In this document: piece after piece, positions 55,092 through 64,000 of the stretch
Position numbering within the stretch: the first letter of the stretch is position 1
Layout: each line of letters begins with the position of its first letter
Assembly (NCBI RefSeq): GCF_037975245.1
Contig: NC_092573.1
Coordinates: 10,328,001-10,392,000 of the forward strand
Reading direction: 5' to 3'
From: Apostichopus japonicus
Lineage: Eukaryota; Echinodermata; Holothuroidea; Aspidochirotida; Stichopodidae
Length of the DNA: 64,000 bases
Notes under the pieces: generated by a model
Databases searched by the model: none
What the model was told of the DNA's origin: nothing
Seen by the model: only the letters and a program-made list of their open reading frames with translations
Program-made: the position numbers and the translations under genes

Positions 55092-58000
55092 GCTGACGTG
55101 GATGGTTTGAAGTTTTGATTCCCCTGGCCTTGTTATCTCACACCAAGTGTAACTAAACCGTTATACTAAGCTGCTTTAATCTTACTCAAACTAAAGTAGC
55201 TGATAGTACTCATCTATTGTTACAATTATAAAATTTAACCCAAATTAATGAGAGTGACTTTCTTAACCCCTGGACTGTCTCACCAGCACTGCTTAATAAT
55301 TATTATCATCGACTTCTTTCAAGTGATCCTGGTTCCTTTTCTAACCATTCCTGCATTCTTGCTTTCCTAACACCTAAAGGCAAGAACTTGTTTTGCTCAC
55401 ATGTATGCAGGTAGAATTTTGCTTTCTTTCCTTAACTAATCAGAATCCTTCAAAACCTGAAGAGCTTTAACCACTTTATCGAGATTTAAATGAACTGCAA
55501 ATGCTGGAGAGATCCTTGAGAAGCACACTTTAATGCATAATATACTAGACTATACTCGGGCATCTTTCATTCAACTTTATACTTTTGAGACAAGATACTT
55601 CATTACTATGCATAAGTACCACTAGGCCAATTTACAGATGTTATTCACGATGTGATCAACCCTATTCCGGTATCATTCCTTTCTCGGTTGTTAATTGATT
55701 TTTTTTTTCTAGTCTACGGCATCCATCTGGATCTGTCAGTAGTTCAATCACATCTCTGTTAAATGGGACAATGTTCTGAATATTGGGCAATGGGTGTTTG
55801 CACATATGTATTAAACAACAACTGTGCTATAGAATACTGTACACGTACTAGCAGGGTACATTCGATATGTGTTAAACAAACTGAACACTCTCGATTCTGG
55901 CCTCAAATACAAGAGAGGTTGAACTCATTTTTATAGTGCATACATGTATTAAAAGAACCAGTGGCGGATGGGGGGGAGGGGGAAGAGGGGAGGAGGAGGG
56001 CAGAGGGGAGGGAGGGAGGAAATATACTACACTTTGATGTGTTTCTAATCTACTATTTTAACTATAATGTCCGCAATACAAATTTGTCTAGTGTCTCATA
56101 GCAAAATTCTATGCTATATGCTACCCAAATTATACAAGTTGTATACAGCATTTTTATTTTTTTGTACACAGGAACCGTAGTATTTTATAAGAGACAAAAT
56201 GCAATGGAAACAAAAACTGCCATACAAACTTTTAACACTAAAATTAGTTCCCTCCTATTGTCTGCAAAACATCATACAGAAAATTATATTACTTCTCCTA
56301 GTAACCATGGAGGTGTATTGTAGTCCCTTAGGTCCTATACCAATACCAAGGACTACAAAATGGTGAAGACATGACCCACCAGATGGACCCTGATCGAGGG
56401 ACCGCACATAACATGTAGTATTCAAGCGCAGACCTGTCTGTTTATGCCATCATCTACCGTAAGTGGTCAAAGCCAACCGAACCGAAAATATATTAACCAC
56501 GGTTTTGCGAAAACTTCTCTCTTCTTCCCCTACAGGAGAAAAACGTCTACCTCCCAAACTTTTCAATCGATACAAAATTTTATGTTTTGTATGCCATCTG
56601 CACAAACTTCGAATTTGGAATCTCTTAAATCTGTTAGTGCCTCTGGCATGTATTTATCATTCCTGAGAATACATTTACACAGGTATCTTATCGTTGCCAT
56701 CATCCTCCTGAAATTTAATGTTAAAACCTTGCAGCCTCCCGGTACTGAATGTTCTACAGAGCAGGCACATTTCCGAACATCCCTTCGTTAGAAGAGAGAA
56801 GAGAAAAAACATTGATGCATAGCATTTTCTGATGAATTCCATTTTCCAGGTTAATTGAAATTCCTGGTAATATCATTTTCCAGTAGTGTTTTCCTTTCAT
56901 GTAGCCTAACCCCAGGAGGAGCTTTGACTAGTCTGGTAAGAATTAAAAGCCAACCTTTTGATAAGTTTCTCTGATCATTAGGGACATGACATTTTTTTTT
57001 TTTTGTGGCCCAAGGGCAGTTTCAAGACATCCAAACAAAAGAGGAGACCCTTTGACCTTGCAAAGTTTTTGCCATTAAAAAGTGAAAAAATAATTCATGG
57101 ATGAAAGTATATTGGGTTCATCAGTGTGTAGACGAGTGACTCCTGTTGAGTTCAAAACATAAACTGGTTAAGTCATGATTGATATAACAAGGTATACATC
57201 CTGTGGATGATAGGGTCAAAACATCAACAATCATACAGACTCACTGACTGCCTTTGGAGGTTAAAAGCAGAAAATATTTTGAATGAAAATATTTACCATG
57301 ACTTTTCCAGACTTCTGAAAGCCTCTACAATGTTGTCTATTGCTTTCAGGAATGTAAATTTTACAGTATCTGTATGTTTTTTTCCCCTTCTTATCAAAAC
57401 AGCTGTATATTTACTGGTAAGCCAGGTTTATCATTTGGGTGTCAATCAAATACTAAGTACACGTAATTGACGATTACTAAAAAGTAAAACTGTACTAGCA
57501 TAAATTATAAAACACAAATTGAGTAAATATTAGTAAATATATATAGGATCCAAAAGTATATAATTGTGTTTTTGTTTTTTGAGTTTATATAACTTTAAAA
57601 CTTTAATTTAAAACCAGATGCCTTAATCACTGATTGCATAAAAATCAGACCCTTCGTTAAGAGAATGGCATTAGGCGTATTAATTACATGCTTCCACAAT
57701 TATGTGGACTGAATTACTGTACATGCAAGACAGAGAGGTTTCAGAGAGCATTATTTCAGTGACAGCTCGTTAAATCATGTTCCTTTAAAGAGCGCTACAT
57801 CTCACCTAGAAGGTATACCACTAGATCATATCTCATCACATTCAGAAATACCATCTGGAACTCAAAGGTCAAGCTAAACAGTTCTTTATGTAAAGATGTA
57901 TAATTTTGTTTTTTCAGGCTCTGTGGATATAGTGTGATTTGACACCATTCTCACAAACATATCGCTGCTGCTTAGGAGAGTAAAGAAAAGCGAAAAACGA

Positions 58001-61000
58001 GGAGGAGAGTAAGAAAAGAATGCAAAGGAGACAAAAAATGGGAGGTGCTTCTCAGTAAAGATTGAGATAGTTAGTAAGAAACTGGAGGAAATCCAACCCA
58101 TGGATGTCACCTAACACCAGGCAACTCTGTTCTAACCTAGCCAATGTGTCTCCATCTCACCTACATCAGTTAAACAAATCACCGTGCACACATCTAATAT
58201 TGGCAGTGTTTACAACAGTTTGTCAGATAACTACTCAGAGATTACATTATCCCTCACCTGGCTGCTTCTGGAAACTGTTCTTCAATTTTCTATCAAGAAG
58301 TACGATCTCTATGAGTCCATACTGGGGATTGTTTAATTATGTGTTTTAACTAAAAGAGACCCTGAACAATGCTGTAGATTGCTAAATCCTGTATCTTCAA
58401 GTTGACTGGCTTATTTTTGATTATCACTGATCGTTTGACGATAAGAATCTAGACACATGTCTACCATTTTATTGATTAAAACCTTTAATACCGTGTTCAC
58501 GTTTAGATCGATGAAAAACACAGAAAATTACAGAAAGAGACACACTCCTTAAAATAAAAGAGGCACAGTACTGGGGATATATTTGTAAGATCGACATTAT
58601 CCTGGATTTTATTGCTGCCAACGAGGAAGAACCAAATAATTTTTTTTTTAAGTCCAGCTGTTACCTCAATGTTGTGAGTGTCCATCTAATGTAGTTTATT
58701 TAGTTTTGTTTTTAACTTTCAAATCAGCACAAACTGATGGGTAGGTCTACAAGCTACTTTCAGCCGGCTCAATATTCAGATTTTATGCAATTAAAAAATA
58801 TTAATCAGTGTCCTAAAACTCATTAACCGTCATCGGTTCATGCACTAATTTGTAGGCCTTGGACACATATGTCGGGTCAGAATACGCGGATGATAATTAT
58901 CTAACATCCCACCAAAATTGACGAGTACAGACTCCTGCTCGGAAACGTTTCAAAGCAGGTGTAGTTGTACATCGCCATCGGCAAGCAAAATCAATTCTTC
59001 CGACACGCTACTTATCCGTCCTGCTAGTTGGGTTTTTTTTCTCTTTTCTTTTTTTGTAGAGCCGAAGGTCGCAGCATAGTGTATCGACAATCTTCCACAT
59101 CATTAGGTATTGAGTCGATACAGTGTATTGAGGCAGGATAAAAGCTCTTCTCATAGACGTGTAGGTTATAGTGAAACAACAAAAGGACTGTAGCATACAA
59201 TGGAAATATGTATAGAGCCGGGAGATGATCAGATGAACGTACGTCGTCTGCTGCTTGGATTACCTAATGTCTGCTGTATCAGCCTGTATGCCTTTTATTT
59301 TTGTCCTCAAGTTGTACACAAATGTATAGTTTAATAGCTGCAATTTGAGAGTGGATGTAAATTTATTTACAGACGTTTGTGGGGATGTGATGTAAATACT
59401 AAGTACTCCCAAAAAGATGCTGTCTTGTGTTTAATGAAGAAATCTGCATTGTGTCAGGTACAGCTATTCTTTCATTGTGGGCCTGTAGCCAATGGACTTA
59501 TAGAACTTGTTTATATGCAATGATTAGTTTGACAATTTTGTTATTCTTTAATGTTATTTGATACAATAATAAAATCCTATCATTTAATACAGTTAATAAT
59601 TGATAGTTAATTGCCATGATGCATTCTAGTTCAAATCACATAAATTATGTGCTGTAATAAAGATTGAATTTTCTTGTTTGTTTCTCACATGTGGTGAAAT
59701 ATTTACTGTTCTTGTGAGAAAAGGTCTGGATGACCAAAATAGCTCTACAAAGAACAGGAAATACTAAAGCTCTGGGGTCTTTAAGACACCAAGCAGAAGC
59801 AAACCATTTACTAAATACAGTCAGTGCTCATGTGTACACAAAACGCTACTGCCATGTTAAAGAGTATTAAAAGAGGATTTTCTTCAAGTGAACCAGGGCA
59901 TTTGATCAGTTGATATATCAGTTTGAGGAAAATCTACCAGGAAGTCACTACACGATTTCTGAAAGATAATCCTGTGTGGATCATATCTGGTGTACAATAT
60001 CAAAGAAGTTTATAGGCCAGGCTACTGCAGTAATATTTTACTTCAAGAAACAGGAGTAACAGACACTAAACAGGAAAGTAAAACCAGAAATCCAGCAGAC
60101 TTTAATAGTTGATTCCTTGCCAATGAGCTGTAAGTTAATACTGTATATGGAATCACCGGATTGATAGAGCAACTGAGGAAAATGTGGCCTGAAGTCAAGT
60201 ACCAGAACACCAGAAAAAGGGTTCCAAGGTAACTTCACCATTGCAAAGGTATGACCCTTCTAAAAGTTGATAACAGTCATTAATGGAAGTGGGAAAACCT
60301 TTTAGCCACTTAAAATAGGAAAGGTCCAATCATAACACAGAAAAGCCATTCATCTAAGATATGGTTGAGTTGAAAGATCACAAGGTTTCCAGACTTTGAC
60401 CTCTACTGACTGCAAATGACCTCTGACATTCTTGGAAAAACACTACAGATCTGCTACTTACTAACTTACCAACGGCAAGCTACACACAAAGTTCCTGCGA
60501 TTTCCACTTTTGAGGTATTGTGTGAACAATGTTTTCAGACTTTGACCTGTGCTGACCTCAAATGACCTTTGACCAATACCAACAACAATCATAAACCAGT
60601 TCTACCTTGAGGGAACCTAGATACCAAATATAAGGCGCACCCAAGTTATCCTTCTGAAGTTAGAACGTGTACAAGCTAGTGTCACATACACACACGCATA
60701 TACCATCACCATCGCATGGATTCCTTCTCCCTTCGGCAAGGATTCAAAGATGGAGAAGAGGAAGAAGAAAAAGAAGAAGAAAATCCTCAAGTCCTGTTTT
60801 CCACTTGCTTGGTTCTGAAAAGATGTGATTGACTGGACTAAGGCAAATCTGGATCTACAGATTAGCCTAGGTCTATTTATCAGGGTTTCCCGCTCTTTTG
60901 GAATATATGGAAAACAACCAGTCAAGAATACACAATGAATGCCTCGGCCTTGATTACGTAAGGCCACCTTAGCAACAGACTGATACTGAAATTGGCAGAG

Positions 61001-61852
61001 TGCCAAAAGACAGGTACTGCCACCCTCATATCATTGTACTCTTCTGGGGGCTTCTTGTCATGTACTGTAATAATCACCACCAACCTTAATTTCAAGGCAT
61101 AATTTAGTTGGTCAATACTTTGAAGGGGAGGGGGAGAGTACATGGAGACATCCATGGTCTGGACCACTATGAAAATATTGGCAATTTCTAGAATGGTCAA
61201 AGTCTGGGTCCAAAGTTAGCTTGACCTTTACCGTAAGTAAACCTGACTAGCATATATGGTAAACAAATTCAGGAGTGAGCAAAATATATATATTTTCTTC
61301 CCTCTTACAAAATTAATTATTAGTCATTCAAAAGATATGACCTGATAGTATTAAGAGTATTATTCCTGAATTTTATTTGTTTATCTACCATCCCCTATTT
61401 TCTAATGGACAAACCACACTGCAATTACCAACAGTCCCGTGCAGACGTCACTAGTTTTGTTAACAAATGGTTTTCTTTGATTTAATTATTTGGTAAACTG
61501 GGTAGTTATATTTTCTTTGACAATGCCTACAACCCTTAGGCATACTATGAATAAGGTTTTACGTCCTCCATATTCTATACAGTATACACGGTCCACATAA
61601 AGATTTTCAAGGTTCAATAACTCACAACTGAAATGAGAAAGAAAAGAGGGCCTCCCATTCCTTCTTTGGGGCATGTTTTCTGCAAAATCAGGACAACAAA
61701 CCCTTTCAAAAAGCTTTTAAAGGTTTTGCTTGGCTTTATATATCTTTTTTTTCCTTTTTGCAAGAATTTAATTCTTTATTCATCTTTTGTCTGCAATAGA
61801 AATAAAATAACTGCCGCGCAAACAGAATAATACTTGTTGGTTTGGATAAGTA
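55092..61852. other. Non-coding DNA upstream of the visible semaphorin exons
   Basis: 6.8 kb between element copies B and C. It may be 5' intron or intergenic, depending on where the missing first semaphorin exon lies. It holds a G-rich block at 55,968-56,020, T runs near 56,990 and 59,033, and the relic described at 60,380-60,750. No exon with a signal peptide or start of a sema domain was recognised on the minus strand. Confidence 0.6.
60380..60750 (+). mobile_element. Possible diverged relative of the interspersed element
   Basis: Contains TTTGACCTC, TGACCTCAAATGACCTTTGACC, GTGTACAAGC, GTCACATACACACACGCATA, then GCATGGATTCCTT and AAGGATTCAAAG. The order (TGACC-rich core, GTGTAC/GTCACATACACAC, GCAT-GG-TTCCTT, inverted AAGGA arm) parallels the 3' end of copies A and B, but the sequence is otherwise different. 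The terminal stem is only about 5 bp. The left end was not found. Confidence 0.45.
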
Positions 61853-64000
61853 ACAAGAGCCCAAGGGCACTGTGGTTCCTTGCTTGGGGTATATGACAAT
61901 ACACATCATATTATCAAGCAAGATTGGGCTGAAATAGTCCAAGTAATTGTCCTACATGTTCCCATAAAGTAACCAACACTATAGCCAACACTTTTGTGAT
62001 CACCGTAAATGTGATCAGATTTTATATCAAAAGGCACTTTTGAGATCTAAATATGGCGTCGAAAATGTAAGAAATATAAGAGACCTACAAGCGTGTCAAC
62101 AGATATGATAACAATAGTGACCTCAGATGACATGACCTTGAAGTTTCAAAATGTTCCACCACCCCATTCACAACTTGTCCCAAAATATCAACCATGTCAC
62201 ACCTTGGCATTGAGATTTAATTGCATTAAATGTCAAAAAATTAACTTTTGAACTTGTATGTAACTTTACACACAAAGGTCACCCGGAGGTCAACCAATTG
62301 ACATTTTTGATCGGTGAGACCTAAATAGAGCATGACTGTAAAAATTCAAACATTTTTTCTTTGCCCATTTTCTCCCCCCATAATACTACTTTTTTAACAT
62401 TAGCTGACCTTTGGTGACCTTGGATCACATGACCGTTAAGTTTGAAAATATTCCCCTATACCATTTGCAACTTGTCCAAAAAAATCAACCTTGTCACACC
62501 TTGGCACTGGGAGTTATTGCATTAAATGTGTGAAAATTAACTTTGACCTCAAATAACTTCGCACACGAAGGTCAAATGGGGGTCAACCCATTGACATTTA
62601 TGATCAGAAGTACCTTTAACATCTGAAAATAGCATCGAAACTGTAAAAATCCACAAAACACGAAAAGGTCACCAGAGGTCAAATTGAGGTCAAGGGTCAC
62701 CCAGATGCGGGTCGACAATTGGACTTCATTGAAGCAACTCCCAACTCTAACGGACAATTTGTTCTCAAGTTATCGCAAAAATACTAGTTTTTTATCATTA
62801 ATTGACCTTTGGTGACCTTGTATCACATGACCGTTAAGTTTGAAAATATCCCTCTATACCATTTGCAACTACTCCAAAAATATCAACCTTGTCACACCTT
62901 GGAACTGGGAGTTATTGCATTAAATGTCTGAAAATTAACTTTGATCTCCTATAACTTCCCACACCAAGGTCACACAGGGGTCAACCCATTGACATTTATG
63001 ATCAGAAGTTACCTTTAACATCTGAAAATAGCATCGAAACTGTAAAAAATCCACAAAACACGAAAAGGTCACCAGAGGTCAAATTGAGGTCAAGGGTCAC
63101 CCAGATGCGGGTCGACAATTGGATTACATTGAAGCAACTCCCAACCCTAACGGACAATTTGTTCTCAAGTTATCGCAAAAAATACTAGTTTTTTTATCAT
63201 TAATTGACCTTTGGTGACCTCGGATCACATGACCGTTAAGTTTGAAAATATTCCCCTATACCATTTGCAACTTGTCTCAAAATATCAACTGTGTAACACC
63301 TTGGCACTGGGAGTTACTACACTAAATGTCTGAAAATTAACTTTGACCTCATATAACTTAACATACAAAGGTCACCTTGGGTCAACTTATTGACATTTTT
63401 GATTGATGAGACCTAAATTAGAGCATCAAACTATAAAAATTCAAACATTTTTTCTTTGCCCATTTTCTACCCCCAAAATACTAGTTTTTTGACATTAATT
63501 GACCTTTGGTGACCTCGGATCACATGACCGGTAAGTTTGAAAATATTCCCCTATACCATTTGCAACTTGTCCAAAAATATCAACCATGTCACACCTTGGA
63601 ACTGGGAGTTGTTGCATTAAATGTGTGAAAATTAACTTTGACCTCGTATAACTTCGCACACGAAGGTCACACGGGTGTCAACCAATTGATATTTTTGATC
63701 GGAAGGTACCTTTGATATCCAAATCTAGCATCAAAACCAAACATTTTCTTTTTTGATCATTTCCTCCCAAAATAAGCACATTTTTTCTAATGTGACCTTT
63801 GACCTTTTGACCTTGGTTTCAGATGTAGTTTAATCTCCTGATTCCAAAAAACAAAACGAAAAGTCTGTACAACCATCCTAACTCCGACCGAAAAACTTTG
63901 ACCCCATATAACTTCGCACATAAAGGTCACACGGGGTCAACCTATTGACATTTATGATCAGAAGGTACCTTTGACATCTGAAAATAGCATCGAAACTGTA
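61853..64000 (+). mobile_element. Interspersed element, copy C (cut by window end)
   Basis: Same start as copies A and B and collinear for 2148 bp to the window edge. DR4 marks are at 62,405, 62,803, 63,205 and 63,500, at offsets 552, 950, 1352 and 1647 from the start (copy A: 555, 954, 1353, 1648). Left motif GGTTCCTTGCTT is at 61,874-61,885. The right end lies beyond the window. Confidence 0.92.

Noticed and set aside
56444-56791. 115-codon plus-strand open frame near 56.5 kb
   Set aside because: Two overlapping frames are open, neither resembles a known protein, and no matching exons are nearby.

Overview
The window is genomic DNA from an animal nuclear genome. Genes are split into small exons (38 to 545 bp) with GT/AG introns, intergenic DNA is AT-rich, and there are many microsatellites and G or C homopolymers. 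The two recognisable genes have clear vertebrate counterparts, but spacing is far tighter than in vertebrates. I infer a marine invertebrate deuterostome, most likely an echinoderm (possibly a sea cucumber). That is inference: no species marker is visible.

Layout. (1) 978-2368, + strand: the last two coding exons of COMMD10, encoding most of the COMM domain and the conserved C-terminus; earlier exons lie left of the window. (2) About 2.4-10.5 kb: AT-rich intergenic and probable 3' UTR DNA. (3) 10,527-51,917, - strand: fifteen exons of a transmembrane semaphorin of class 6 (invertebrate class 1a-like). I joined them by matching every splice phase; they give a 791-residue open product running sema domain, PSI domain, linker, one transmembrane helix and a proline-rich tail. 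The signal peptide and first residues are not visible. (4) Three near-identical copies of a 2.66-2.69 kb interspersed element, all in the same orientation, at 43,691-46,354 (inside a semaphorin intron), 52,403-55,091 and 61,853-64,000 (cut by the window end). (5) 55.1-61.8 kb: no recognisable exon, plus a fragment that looks like a diverged relative of the same element.

The two genes are convergent (tail to tail). From general knowledge of the human map, COMMD10 and SEMA6A are neighbours on 5q23.1 in the same convergent arrangement, so this looks like ancient conserved microsynteny. The most unusual feature is the repeat element. It is packed with AGGTCA half-sites arranged as perfect DR4, DR5 and DR1 direct repeats, the layouts known for nuclear-receptor heterodimers. 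It also has short inverted terminal motifs, a 3' hairpin, a CA microsatellite and a central tandem array, which recall non-autonomous Helentron-type elements. There are no bacterial features, CRISPR arrays or rRNA genes, and I recognised no tRNA. Nearly all short open reading frames in the window appear to be noise.
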